Source: JAQBGV01 sp032128395
GTDB lineage: Bacteria; Planctomycetota; UBA8108; UBA1146
Direction: 5' to 3'
DNA length: 51,068 nucleotides
NCBI GenBank assembly: GCA_032128395.1
Contig: JAQBGV010000009.1
Span: forward strand, 1 to 51,068
Position 1 is the first letter of the stretch, and the number at the start of each line of letters is the position of its first letter. Below the pieces are notes generated by a model. It did not search any database. It was given only the letters and a program-made list of their open reading frames with translations, and was not told the DNA's origin. Shown piece by piece: positions 26,221 to 35,248 of this stretch. A program made the translations under genes and the position numbers.

Positions 26221-26850
26221 TCACTGTTCTGCCCGCCTGGGATTGGCTGAGCTCGGGGGGGGGCCGGGCGGAACCGCCCCTGGATGGTGACGGCGGAGGT
26301 ACTCGCGCAGGGCGTCGTGCGTGCTGTAGAAGACGATGTCCTCCCAGGGCAGCGTAGCGGGGGCGAAGCTCCGCACTTCGAGGGTCTCCGCACGGGGCTC
26401 CGGGGTTCCCCGCTCGATCACTCCCTCGAAGGAGACGACGACCGACGTCCACCCCTCGTACGAGAAGACCCCCAACATTCCGGTGATCGAGAGGTCGATC
26501 CCGGTCTCTTCGCGCACCTCGCGCACCGCCGCGTGTGGAACCTCCTCTCCGCGATCGACAAATCCGCCGGGGAGCGACCACTTTCCGTACCCGGGTTCGA
26601 TCGCCCGACGTACCAGGACGATCCCCCCCTCGTGAGGAAAGACCGCGGTCGCTGCCAGTTTCGGATCGATGTACTCCACGCGACCGCAGCCGGTGCACAC
26701 CGGACGTCGCTCGGCGGGGGAGAGGGCGCGGACCTCGAGTGGGGCGGCACACTCGCGACAGAACTGGTAGACCTCTTCGTGCGGAATGGAGTACCCCCAT
26801 GGCCCTGGGTCAGAAGGAACGGAGTATACGGCTCCGCCCTTCCTTGACAC
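26221..26850 (-). CDS. Nudix hydrolase with N-terminal zinc ribbon
   Basis: A 209-residue protein. A zinc ribbon of the NudC type (CRECAAPLEVRALSPAERRPVCTGCG; two C-x2-C pairs) begins at about residue 30, followed by the Nudix box G-G-F-V-D-R-G-E-E...REVREETGI, which matches Gx5Ex7REUxEExGU exactly. Such enzymes cleave nucleoside diphosphates linked to X. The frame has no ATG at the proper place: GTG 26850 (start VSRKGG) is my choice, upstream of the ribbon. A later non-standard start cannot be excluded. It diverges from the SRPBCC gene with 80 bp between. Confidence 0.82.
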   Translation of the reverse strand: MSRKGGAVYSVPSDPGPWGYSIPHEEVYQFCRECAAPLEVRALSPAERRPVCTGCGRVEYIDPKLAATAVFPHEGGIVLVRRAIEPGYGKWSLPGGFVDRGEEVPHAAVREVREETGIDLSITGMLGVFSYEGWTSVVVSFEGVIERGTPEPRAETLEVRSFAPATLPWEDIVFYSTHDALREYLRRHHPGAVPPGPPPSSANPRRAEQ

Positions 26851-26930
26851 CTGTGAGCCCCGCAGCAGAATGGCCGCGACGGCGACCGGCCGCCCGCGAC
26901 GCCGCGCGGGTCCGGGGTCGTGGAGGCCCA

Positions 26931-27416
26931 TTGCGCATTCTGACCATCCGCGAGTCGTCGTGGCTGAACGAGACCCCGGACTCTGTCTGGCGTCGCATCG
27001 TCGCACTCGAAGAGTGGCCCGACTGGAACGATGGGCTCGTCGAAGCCCACTGGATCGGGCGCCCTGGGTGGCGGGTCGGCCATCGGCTTCAGCTCGTTCT
27101 TGCGGGACCGTGGCGGCCGTTCTACCCCCCCGGATTTCCGTGGGGTGGGTTTCCGCGGAGTGGCACCGTGTCGCTCGTCGAGCCGGAACGCGAGGTTCGG
27201 TGGGTCGGTCGTGTTCTCGCGCTGCGGGTCGAGTTCGCATTTTCGATGGCGACAGAAGGGGTCGGCACCCGGGTCGAGTTCCGATCCACCTTCCGCGGAT
27301 TCGCGGTGCGGATCGTCGGCCAGGATGCGCTGGTCCGCGCGCTGAGCCAGTTCCAGAGGAGAATGCTGGCGTCGATGCGGGCGACCGGAGAGAAGTTGGG
27401 GACCGGTTCGCTGTAG
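26931..27416 (+). CDS. SRPBCC (START-like) family protein
   Basis: A 161-residue protein with the polyketide-cyclase/SRPBCC pattern: N-terminal strand LTIRESSWLNETPDSVWRRIVALEEWPDWNDGL, typical of the helix that lids the cavity, and a central set of strands (VRWVGRVLALRVEFAFSM, TRVEFRSTFRG). A C-terminal helix follows. The TTG start at 26931 has GGAGG four bases upstream, which is close but usable. The cavity binds hydrophobic ligands in this family; the ligand here is unknown. The gene is 22 bp upstream of the first D12 methyltransferase. Confidence 0.75.
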   Translation: MRILTIRESSWLNETPDSVWRRIVALEEWPDWNDGLVEAHWIGRPGWRVGHRLQLVLAGPWRPFYPPGFPWGGFPRSGTVSLVEPEREVRWVGRVLALRVEFAFSMATEGVGTRVEFRSTFRGFAVRIVGQDALVRALSQFQRRMLASMRATGEKLGTGSL

Positions 27417-27438
27417 GGCGACTGGGGGACGACACCAC

Positions 27439-28824
27439 ATGACCCGCACCGCCGAGTTCCGCACTCTCTGGTACATGGGCGCGAAGACGCGGCTCTGCCC
27501 CGACTTCATCGAGGGAGCGGTCGCGGACCTCCTCCCCGTGGGCGATACCTTCCTCGATCTCTGCGTCGGGACCGGCGCGGTCGCTCGCACCCTCGCTCCC
27601 CGTCATCGCATCTTCGCCAACGACGTGCAGAAGTTCTCCGCGGTGGTGGCGAGCGCTCATCTCGAAGGGGATGCACCGTGGCGTCAGGCGATCGACCACC
27701 TCGAGCCCGATGCGGACCTCCGCCGAGCGTTCGACTCGAATCGGAAGGATCTCGAGCGCCTCATCCCGCTCGCCCTAGCCCGCGAGGAAGAGCTCCTCCC
27801 CTCGCTGATCGTGGAACTCACCGGTGGTGCGGAGGAGACCCCCGCGGCCGACTCGTACCGCGAGCTGGTCGCCGCAACCCCCGATCCCCTCCTCGAAGCT
27901 ACTCGCGACTCTGATCGACGCTATCGCCCCTTCGCCGAGCGGCTCCCGGGGCTGCTCCACGATCGTCGACGCACGCCGAAGGGGGTCCCGTACGCCCTCA
28001 TCACCGCGTACGCGGCGAACGTGTACTTCGGTCTGCGCCAGTCGGTCGCGATCGATTCCCTGAGGCGAGCGATCGATGCGATCCCCGAGACCGATCGCTT
28101 CGTCGCGCGGAAACGCACCCTGTACCTGGCGGCGCTCCTCCACGCCGCGTCGGTCTCGACCTCGGGGACGAGTCATTTTGCCCAGCCGCGCTCGATCGGC
28201 CGGGATCGGGCGTTGCTCGCGGTGGCGAGGCGACGTTCGATCGACATCGAGGAGGAGTTCCACACTGCGCTCGATGCGATCCGGCGCGAGTGGGGAACGG
28301 TCCCGCGGCGAGAGGGGAACCGAGTCTTTCGGATGCCCGCCGAAGCCCTCCTCTCCCCGAACGGTCCGCTCGTCGAAGAGGAATTGGGACTCGTCTACCT
28401 CGACCCTCCCTACACCGCGGACAACTACTCTCGCTTCTACCACCTCCTCGAGACGTTGGTCGACTACGACTACCCTCCCCTCGCGATGCGCGGAGGAAAG
28501 CTGACCCAGGGGCGGTACCCGGCGGTCGAGAGGCGTTACCAGAGCGCATTCTCCTCTCGGGACGGCGTCGAGGGGGCATTTCGCTCCATCATCGAGCAGA
28601 CCCATGCTCTCGGCGCGAATCTCCTGATCAGCTACGCCGCCGACCAGGGGCTGCTGATGCGCAGGTGGCGCGAGCAAGGGGTAGACGATCCGGTCGCGCA
28701 CTTCCACGCCCTTTGCCGCGAGACCTACCCCCGCGTCGAAGTGCGCGAGCGCGAGCTCTTGCACTCCGGTCAGGGAGACTCGAACCGCGCGGCGCGCGAG
28801 CTCCTCGTCCTCTGCGAGCGCTGA
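27439..28824 (+). CDS. D12-class N6-adenine DNA methyltransferase (first of two)
   Basis: A 461-residue DNA methyltransferase of the D12 (Dam/M.FokI-like) class. The N-terminal SAM-site block is YMGAKTRL, followed by the motif I strand FLDLCVGTGAVAR and FANDV. The catalytic motif IV is YLDPPYTADNYSRFYH near residue 322. The target-recognition region lies between (about 80-310). It is followed only 2 bp later by a second D12 gene. No restriction endonuclease, specificity subunit or repressor is present, so it is either a solitary methylase or half of a two-protein modification unit. Confidence 0.88.
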   Translation: MTRTAEFRTLWYMGAKTRLCPDFIEGAVADLLPVGDTFLDLCVGTGAVARTLAPRHRIFANDVQKFSAVVASAHLEGDAPWRQAIDHLEPDADLRRAFDSNRKDLERLIPLALAREEELLPSLIVELTGGAEETPAADSYRELVAATPDPLLEATRDSDRRYRPFAERLPGLLHDRRRTPKGVPYALITAYAANVYFGLRQSVAIDSLRRAIDAIPETDRFVARKRTLYLAALLHAASVSTSGTSHFAQPRSIGRDRALLAVARRRSIDIEEEFHTALDAIRREWGTVPRREGNRVFRMPAEALLSPNGPLVEEELGLVYLDPPYTADNYSRFYHLLETLVDYDYPPLAMRGGKLTQGRYPAVERRYQSAFSSRDGVEGAFRSIIEQTHALGANLLISYAADQGLLMRRWREQGVDDPVAHFHALCRETYPRVEVRERELLHSGQGDSNRAARELLVLCER

Positions 28825-28826
28825 CG

Positions 28827-30026
28827 GTGCGGTACCTCGGGAACAAACGGCACCTCCTCGGCGAGATCGAGGCCGCTGCCCGCTCGCTCGGGTTCGAACG
28901 CGGAACCGTCTGCGATCTCTTCGCGGGGACCGCACGGGTGGGGCGCCACTTTCGCGCGCGTGGCTGCCGCGTCGTCGCCACCGATGTGATGGCGTCGAGC
29001 CACGTCTTCCAGAGGGTGTTCCTCGAGCTCCCCGGTCCCCCCGAATTCGCCGGGCTCCGCGCTTCCCGCGACCTCCCGTCCCCCGTGGGCGAAGAGCGGA
29101 CCCAACGAGCCCGCCCCGCCGATCCGAAGCGTTGGGAGCCGACCCGACGAGCCCTCGCCTGGCTCGAGTCCCTCCCTCCCGAGGAGGGTTTCCTGACTCG
29201 ACAGTACTCGCCGGCGGGAGTCGATGGACGGATGTACCTCACCGCCGAGAACGCGGGGCGTTTCGATGCGATGCTCGGCGCGCTCCGCTCTCTCCAGAAC
29301 GACGGGGTTCTCGCCGAGCTCGAAGTGTTCCTCCTGCTCGCGACGGTGATCGATGCCGTCGATCGGGTCGCCAACATCTCCGGCACCTACGGCGCGTTCC
29401 TCAAGAAGTGGCAGTCGAACACGCTCGGCGCACCGATCCTGCGCGTGCCCCCGCTGGTCGAGGGCCCGGTCGGCGAAGGGAACCAGCGCGACGCGCTCGA
29501 GTGGATCGAGGAGGCCGATGCGGATCTCCTCTACATCGATCCGCCCTATAACCATCGCCAATACCTCGCGAACTACCATGTGCTCGAAGTGGTGGCACGG
29601 ATCCCCTTCGAGCCGGACCTCGCGGGACTCGAAGCGTCGATCTACGGGAAGACCGGCCTCGTTCCGTGGCGGGACCGATCGAGTCCTCTCTGCAGCGGAC
29701 GCGGGACGGAGTGCCGAGATGCTTTCGCCTCGATCCTCGAGCGCACCCGTATCCCGAGAGTGGTGATCAGCTACAACGAAGAGGGGATCATCTCCCGCGA
29801 TGAGTTCGAGGATATTCTCGCCGCATACGCGGGGGTGCCGCGGTCTCGACTGGGCGCGGTCCTCGAGGAGATCCCGTACCGCCGATTTCGCAGCGACGCC
29901 GATGGGAGGGTCTCGACGACCGGCGCGGGTCGAGAGTACCGCCAGGTTCCCGGGCGCGATCGCGATGAGGTGCACGAGTGGCTCTTCTCGGTGACACGGC
30001 AACGCCGCGGGGCGAGGCGCGGATGA
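28827..30026 (+). CDS. D12-class N6-adenine DNA methyltransferase (second of two)
   Basis: A 399-residue protein starting at GTG 28827 (VRYLGNKRHLL), two bases after the previous stop. It carries the D12 N-terminal motif YLGNKRHLLGEI, motif I TVCDLFAGTARVG, and motif IV YIDPPYNHRQYLANYH near residue 235. Its target region differs from the first enzyme, so the two probably recognise different sequences or opposite strands of one asymmetric site, as in type IIS modification enzymes. Stop overlaps the DUF423 start (ATGA). Confidence 0.88.
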   Translation: MRYLGNKRHLLGEIEAAARSLGFERGTVCDLFAGTARVGRHFRARGCRVVATDVMASSHVFQRVFLELPGPPEFAGLRASRDLPSPVGEERTQRARPADPKRWEPTRRALAWLESLPPEEGFLTRQYSPAGVDGRMYLTAENAGRFDAMLGALRSLQNDGVLAELEVFLLLATVIDAVDRVANISGTYGAFLKKWQSNTLGAPILRVPPLVEGPVGEGNQRDALEWIEEADADLLYIDPPYNHRQYLANYHVLEVVARIPFEPDLAGLEASIYGKTGLVPWRDRSSPLCSGRGTECRDAFASILERTRIPRVVISYNEEGIISRDEFEDILAAYAGVPRSRLGAVLEEIPYRRFRSDADGRVSTTGAGREYRQVPGRDRDEVHEWLFSVTRQRRGARRG

Positions 30027-30412
30027 AGCCAGCGGGAAGGATTTCGCCCGATACGGTCCAGGGATTCGCCTGCATCCTCGGAGGCTTCACGGTGATCATC
30101 GGTGCTTTCGGGGCACATGCACTCAAGGAGAGCCTGCTAGGAGAGCCCCTCGATTGGTTCCGGACCGCCGTCACCTACCAGTTCTGGCACGTCATCGCGC
30201 TCTGGTTCGCGGGGGACGCGATGCGGACCGGCCGCACCGGGGGAGTGCCGGCGCTCTGCTTCGCGATCGGGATCCTGCTCTTCTCGGGGAGTCTCTACGC
30301 GATGGCGATCACCGAGGTGACCGTGCTCGGCATGATCACTCCGGTCGGGGGTCTCGCGTTCATCGTAGGTTGGGCACTCCTGGCGAGGAGCTATCTGCAC
30401 GGGAGGGGCTGA
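30023..30412 (+). CDS. DUF423/YgdD-family small membrane protein
   Basis: A 129-residue inner-membrane protein with four hydrophobic segments: FACILGGFTVIIGAFGAHAL (containing the family's GAFGAHALK motif), FWHVIALWFAGDAM, ALCFAIGILLFSGSLYAM and LGMITPVGGLAFIVGWALLA (containing the family's TP.GG..F..GW motif). Start ATG 30023 overlaps the preceding stop. The family has no settled function. It ends 83 bp before the convergent YyaL-type gene. Confidence 0.93.
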   Translation: MKPAGRISPDTVQGFACILGGFTVIIGAFGAHALKESLLGEPLDWFRTAVTYQFWHVIALWFAGDAMRTGRTGGVPALCFAIGILLFSGSLYAMAITEVTVLGMITPVGGLAFIVGWALLARSYLHGRG

Positions 30413-30495
30413 GACACGTCCCGGAGGAGCGACGAAGTGAACGCCGCCGAGGGCCCGTCCATGCGTTCGCGAACCTCTGACTCAGTCCACTAGCA

Positions 30496-32757
30496 CTAGC
30501 CTCCCCCGGGAGGTGGGGGGCCGAGACCCTCTGCACCGGCCTCCGGCTCTTTCTCTTCCACCACGGGAGCACCAGCACTCCGCTTTGCCGCCGCCTCTGC
30601 GCGGAGCGCTTCGAGCGATGCGGTGAACGCCGCCGGTTCCTGGGTCGGAGCTTGGCAGACGAAATCGACGCAGAGCCATGCGGTCGGTCGCCCGTCGATC
30701 GGGGCACGTTCGGCGAGGATCGGAATCCGCCTCGCGGCAGCTTCTCCTGGCTCTCCGGGTGGACGGTGAGCGACCACCCGGTAGGGGATCGATCCGCGGA
30801 GCGCGGGCTCGAGGAGTGCGCGGGTCGTCGGGTGGCGGAGATCACCGGAGACCGCGATCTCGGGGATGGGGACTTCGCGCATCAGGGCGGCGATCATCAG
30901 CTCGGGGGCCGCGCTCGGCGCGTGTCCCGTCGAGGCGAGGGCCTCGGTGAGGATCGCGTCCGCGGTCGCCCGGTACGCTGCCTCCGCGGTCAGGGCGTGC
31001 AGGCGCAGGAGATTTCGCGCGTGGGTGCCGTTTCCCGAAGGGATGGCGGAGCCGAACGGTTGCTTCCGACGCTCGAGGGGGAGAGCGACCCCCGCCGGTG
31101 CTTCGAAGAATGCGCCTCCTGCCGCTCCGGGTCCGAACTCACGCGCGATCCAGGTCGCGACCTCCCGGGCGTGTCCGATCAATTCGGAGTCGAGGTTTGC
31201 TTCGTAGAGGTCGAGGACCGCTTTCAGGTAGAGCGCGGCGTCGGCGAGGGTCGCGGGGTTCTTCGCGGCGCCGGAGGAGACTCCGCGGAGGAATCCCTCC
31301 GGTCGCACGAGGTTCTCCCTCAGAAATGCGAGCGCCTCCTCGGCGGCGATACGGTAGCGATGATCACGGAGGACCACCGCCCCGCGTGCGAGGGCGGAGA
31401 TCGCGGTGGCGTTCCAGCCGAGTACCACCTTGTCGTCGCGTTTCGGGGCGACTCGCCCACTCCTCCGCGCGACCATCTTCTCGAATGCCGCCGCGATGAT
31501 CCGCGCCGCCTGCTCTTGCCCCATCGAGTGTTTCTGCGCCGCCTCTTCGAGGGAGAGGCGACGCGAGAGGACGGTGGTCTCCCCTTCGAAATTCCCTTCG
31601 GCGGTGATCCCGAGAAGCGATTGGATGAGTGCTCCCTCCTGCTCGCCGAGGAGCTCGTTCACCTCGGCGGGAGCCCAGACGTAGTACGTCCCCTCCTGCC
31701 CTCCCGAGTCGGCATCGAACGAAGCGGCGAAGGCGCCGGATTCGAGTCGGAAATCGAGGAGGAGCGCGTCGAGCACGCCGCGGACCGTCTCCGCGAGGGC
31801 GTCGTTCCCGGTGAGGCGGTACGCCTCGGCGTACGACTCGCCGAGGAGGCCTTGGCTGTAGAGCATTTTCTCGAAGTGCGGTACCGCCCATTCGCCGTCG
31901 ACCGCGTACCGGTGGAACCCCCCGCGGATCTGATCGTAGATCCCCCCCGCGCGCATCTGCTCGAGGGTGAAGACCGCCATCTCCGCATCCGACGGAGGTC
32001 CCCCGAGTCGCGAGGACGCGATCAGAACATCGATCAGGCGGGGGTCGGGGAACTTCGGGGCGGCGCGCCACCCCCCGAATCGCGAGTCGAACCGACCGCG
32101 CACCTGTTCGAGTCCGAGGGCGAGGTACGCCGACGCACCGATCGCGTCACCGACGCGTGCATCGTTCGTCCGCAGGAGCGTGAGGAGGTGCTGGCCTTGC
32201 TCGATCACCTTCTCCCGCTGATCGCGCCACACCGTATCGAGCTGTTCGATCAGTTCGATGAACCCGGGGCGCCCCCCGACCGCGGCGGGGGGAAAGTAGG
32301 TTCCACCGAAGAATGGCACCCGATCGTGGGTGAGGAAGACCGAGAGCGGCCATCCCCCGCGGCCGGTCATCAGGCGCACGGCGTCCATGTACACCGAGTC
32401 GACGTGCGGAAGATCTTCGCGGTCGACCTTGATGCAGATGTAGTGCTCGTTGAGATATCTTGCGATCCTCGGATCGGAGAAACTCTCCCGGCGCATCACG
32501 TGGCACCAGTGGCACGACGAGTAGCCGATACTGAGGAACACCGGCCGATCGAGTTCCCGAGCTCGCGCGAAGGCCTCGTCCCCCCACGGATACCACTCGA
32601 CGGGATTCTCCGCGTGCTCGCGGAGGTAGACGCTCGACGAGTCGGCGAGCCGCCACCCTCCCGTCCGCTCTCCACCCTCCGCGGAAGTGGGATCTTGAGC
32701 GACGGCGACGAGGGGAACCAGGGTGAGAACGAGACGGAGTAGGGATCGGCCGAGCAT
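30496..32757 (-). CDS. Thioredoxin-domain (DUF255/YyaL) protein, exported
   Basis: A 753-residue protein with an apparent N-terminal signal peptide (1-20, ending VAVAQ), unlike many cytosolic homologues. The DUF255 domain lies at about 35-190: SSSVYLREHAENPVEWYPW, then the thioredoxin-like motif SSCHWCHVMRRESF (CxxC: C-H-W-C), VDREDLPHVDSVY and GGWPLSVFLT. The rest is an (alpha/alpha) barrel like N-acylglucosamine epimerase (GGIYDQIRGGFHRYAVDGEWAVPHFEKMLY). The C-terminus has a CVDFVCQAP CysPair. The enzymatic role of the family is unresolved. Confidence 0.92.
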   Translation of the reverse strand: MLGRSLLRLVLTLVPLVAVAQDPTSAEGGERTGGWRLADSSSVYLREHAENPVEWYPWGDEAFARARELDRPVFLSIGYSSCHWCHVMRRESFSDPRIARYLNEHYICIKVDREDLPHVDSVYMDAVRLMTGRGGWPLSVFLTHDRVPFFGGTYFPPAAVGGRPGFIELIEQLDTVWRDQREKVIEQGQHLLTLLRTNDARVGDAIGASAYLALGLEQVRGRFDSRFGGWRAAPKFPDPRLIDVLIASSRLGGPPSDAEMAVFTLEQMRAGGIYDQIRGGFHRYAVDGEWAVPHFEKMLYSQGLLGESYAEAYRLTGNDALAETVRGVLDALLLDFRLESGAFAASFDADSGGQEGTYYVWAPAEVNELLGEQEGALIQSLLGITAEGNFEGETTVLSRRLSLEEAAQKHSMGQEQAARIIAAAFEKMVARRSGRVAPKRDDKVVLGWNATAISALARGAVVLRDHRYRIAAEEALAFLRENLVRPEGFLRGVSSGAAKNPATLADAALYLKAVLDLYEANLDSELIGHAREVATWIAREFGPGAAGGAFFEAPAGVALPLERRKQPFGSAIPSGNGTHARNLLRLHALTAEAAYRATADAILTEALASTGHAPSAAPELMIAALMREVPIPEIAVSGDLRHPTTRALLEPALRGSIPYRVVAHRPPGEPGEAAARRIPILAERAPIDGRPTAWLCVDFVCQAPTQEPAAFTASLEALRAEAAAKRSAGAPVVEEKEPEAGAEGLGPPPPGGG

Positions 32758-32900
32758 CGGACCTCCTCGGAACTATCGTAGCGCGCCGGAGCGGTCGGGG
32801 GGGGATGACCGAGAATCTCGGCCAGATGTCACCGACCGGAGTGTCGCGTGTGGGGAGTGCCACGAGGTGAGGCTCACCGGGTGGGGGTCACCGAGTGTGC

Positions 32901-33482
32901 TCAGTCGACGAGCGAGGCGAGCTTGCGGCCCGAGCCCTCCCGCAACAATCGGTGCAGGCTGCTCCCCTCGAAGTCCATGGTGAGGATCGCGGGGAACTCC
33001 ACGACGTCGAGGGCCCACATCGCATCGGGACCCTTCAGACCCTTTCCGAACGGAATCTCCCGGGCGGTCGTGACGAACTCGGCGAGAGCGGGTCCCGCTC
33101 CGGCATAGGTCTGGAAGTAGCATCCGGTGAATCTCCGGAAGTGCTGGAACGCGGACTCCCCGAAGCCCCCGTAGCCGAGGAATCCGCGGATCCTTCGGTG
33201 GGAGAGCCAGGCGGAGAGGGATGGTTCGAACGAGGCACTGATCTCCGGCTCGACCGACACCGCGTCCCAATGACGTCCGCGGCGCTTCAACTCAGGTCGA
33301 CAGTGGAACAGGATCGTCCCCTCGGGAAGATCTTCGGGAAGCGGCGCCCCCGCATCCAGCTGCCGATGCGCCTCGGCACCGGCGGTGATGATCGTCCCCG
33401 TGATCGCCACCCGAGTACCGGCCGTCAATTCGAGGAGCTTCGGGTGGTCGAGGGGTAGGGTCAGGTCGTACGCCACTGTCAT
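32901..33482 (-). CDS. Fumarase-like beta subunit, active-site motifs lost
   Basis: A 193-residue protein with the fold of the class I fumarase C-terminal domain: GTIITAGAEAHRQLDAGAPLP near residue 29 and WALDVVEFPAILTMDFEGSSL near the C-terminus, both family landmarks. The motifs that form the active site are replaced: the usual GPTTSxRMD is VEPEISASFEP (77-87), and the IGKGG turn is FLGYGGF (101-107). It begins 21 bp downstream of the fumarase-like alpha gene in the same strand, so it should pair with that protein. It may be catalytically dead or have a new activity. Confidence 0.75.
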   Translation of the reverse strand: MTVAYDLTLPLDHPKLLELTAGTRVAITGTIITAGAEAHRQLDAGAPLPEDLPEGTILFHCRPELKRRGRHWDAVSVEPEISASFEPSLSAWLSHRRIRGFLGYGGFGESAFQHFRRFTGCYFQTYAGAGPALAEFVTTAREIPFGKGLKGPDAMWALDVVEFPAILTMDFEGSSLHRLLREGSGRKLASLVD

Positions 33483-33503
33483 CTCGCTCTCGCCGGACTG
33501 GAC

Positions 33504-34670
33504 TCACTTCTTCGCGGGCTTCTTTGCGGTCATCGGATTCTTCGCAGCGGTGGTCTTCTTCGCGCTCGCGGTCTTCTTCGCAGTCGCAGACTGTTTCTCG
33601 ACTGCAGGCTTCTGTGGTTCCGAGGCCGGGCTCGCGGTCTTCATCGTGGCTGCAGGCTTCTTCGCAGCTGCCGGCTTCTTCGAAGTGGCCCCGCCGGCTT
33701 TCTTCTTGGCCTCTCTCGCCCCCTGATCGTCCGCCTCTGCGGCGGTCTCTTCGCAGGGGGCCTCCTCCTTCGGAGCCTTCTTCGGTCTCCGGGGGAGCGC
33801 GGTGTCCCAGCTCACGATCTTGCCGTCCGGGGCGAGCGTGACGGTCTGTCGGCGAAGGGCCCATGCGCTGATGACCGTCGAGATCGTCCAGTGGTCCGCA
33901 GGTGCGGGATCGACCGCGACGTGGGTCGCGAGGATCGTGTACTTGCCGCCCAGTCCGAGGGGACCGACCCCGAGCTGATTCGCACGCTCGGTGATCCTCG
34001 CCTCGAGTTGGGCGAGCGGCCTCTTGGCGTTCTTCTCTTCGATCGGGCGGAGGAGTTCCGCCTCCGCCGCGGCGATACCACTCACCGGGTCCGCTCCGAT
34101 GTGAACTCCGACCACTCCGGGCCCCATCGCACGCCCATGTTGCTTCCGGATCGCCGTGAGGACGAGTTTCTCGACCCCCTCGAGGGTCGGCCTCCCGGGG
34201 ACATCCGTCGTGGGGAGGACATCCAGGGAGACCGCGCCCACTTCGCCATACGTGAGCAGCCTGAGGTGGACCCGGGTCTTCGAGGCATCCCGGAAGGTCA
34301 CCGCGGGCGGGGCACCGATCGCCTTTCCTCGGCGGGGCCGCCCGCCGGGGAGATCGATCATAGGGGTGCGCAGTACCCCCACCGTGGCCGCTTGGTGGGC
34401 AGCTTCCGCCGCCGCGGAAAGGAATTCGGAACGGTCGAGGGTCGCCGGGCCGTCGACGGTGAACCGAAGTGCGGCGGGGTCTCCACCGAACGGAGTCTCG
34501 TTCTCCCGAGCACACTCGACGGCTCGGCGGATCGTCTCGAGGGCCGCTCGGCCGTTCGTACCCTCCGCCTCCCCACGACAGGCCAGATCGAGGGACTTGC
34601 CGACATCCGATGGGAGATCCCAAGCAGTCCGCTGGATCAGCTCGAGGAGGCTCTGGACGAGGGCCGACAC
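33504..34670 (-). CDS. Fumarase-like alpha subunit without cluster cysteines, with H1-like tail
   Basis: A 388-residue protein from GTG 34670 (GGAAGG upstream). Residues 1-290 follow the class I fumarase N-terminal domain: NQLGVGPLGLGGKYTILATHVAVDPAPADH near 231-260 is a recognisable block, and MGPGVVGVHIG (182-192) is the counterpart of CPPgxxGvgIGG. All three cluster Cys motifs are altered: CQDTG is GGDPA at 62-66, CPP is GPG at 183-185, and the Cys of CWAxR is replaced by Ala in AWALRR (269-274). From about 293 to the end is a Lys/Ala/Pro/Thr tail (AKKPAAT, TAKKTASAKK) like histone H1. Either a non-enzymatic relative or a repurposed enzyme. Confidence 0.75.
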   Translation of the reverse strand: MSALVQSLLELIQRTAWDLPSDVGKSLDLACRGEAEGTNGRAALETIRRAVECARENETPFGGDPAALRFTVDGPATLDRSEFLSAAAEAAHQAATVGVLRTPMIDLPGGRPRRGKAIGAPPAVTFRDASKTRVHLRLLTYGEVGAVSLDVLPTTDVPGRPTLEGVEKLVLTAIRKQHGRAMGPGVVGVHIGADPVSGIAAAEAELLRPIEEKNAKRPLAQLEARITERANQLGVGPLGLGGKYTILATHVAVDPAPADHWTISTVISAWALRRQTVTLAPDGKIVSWDTALPRRPKKAPKEEAPCEETAAEADDQGAREAKKKAGGATSKKPAAAKKPAATMKTASPASEPQKPAVEKQSATAKKTASAKKTTAAKNPMTAKKPAKK

Positions 34671-35248
34671 GGGTGATCCTTCCAAGATCCGCCGACAATC
34701 GCAGATCGGGAGCCCCGCGGTAGACCTCATCCCGTCGTAGGCAGGCCGGACTCAGAGTGAGCCGGAGGCCCAGGGAAGGTAACAAGGACGATCCCGAGGT
34801 TCCACAACTCCCGACGGGCTTTGGACTTTTATTCGTCATTTGCGGGATGGGATGCTCGATCCCGGACAGGTGAATTGACAATCTGGCTGCTATTTGGGGT
34901 GGATCAGTGCGAGCTGAGCGCTCGTAGAGAAGTGTTTTTCTTCGTTGTAGAGGGGCAATCACTGCATTTGTAAGCTAGTTTGTATGCCGAAAGATCGAGC
35001 GCCCCTGTCCCCCTCCTCCACCGTCGCTTCTCCATCTTTGGGATCCGAACTTCGGAAACGGTGAGGGGAGCAGCTCTGGCTTCACGGAGCCAGCTCTCGA
35101 AGACAGGCGGCTGCTTCCCATCGTTGCGCCTTGTCGGTCGTATCTCCCCGGTCGTGCGCACCCTTCGGTACGATCTGTCCCGGCGTTGCGAAGGTATCTC
35201 GGAGGAGTGCGGTGGGTCGTCTCATCGACCCGCGGGGAAGGATCTCGG
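34671..35248. other. Non-coding gap upstream of the dockerin-tailed protease
   Basis: This 578 bp divergent region contains no convincing gene. It has an AT-richer patch (about 34815-34990) in otherwise GC-rich DNA and would hold promoters for both flanking genes. TTGACA occurs at 34875-34880 but no -10 box follows at 16-18 bp. No repeats or RNA structures stand out. Confidence 0.5.

Noticed and set aside
27439..30026. Complete restriction-modification system
   Set aside because: Neighbours are SRPBCC, Nudix and DUF423 proteins; no nuclease motif is seen.
34875..34880. Perfect TTGACA upstream of the dockerin-tailed protease
   Set aside because: No -10 box lies at 16-18 bp spacing.
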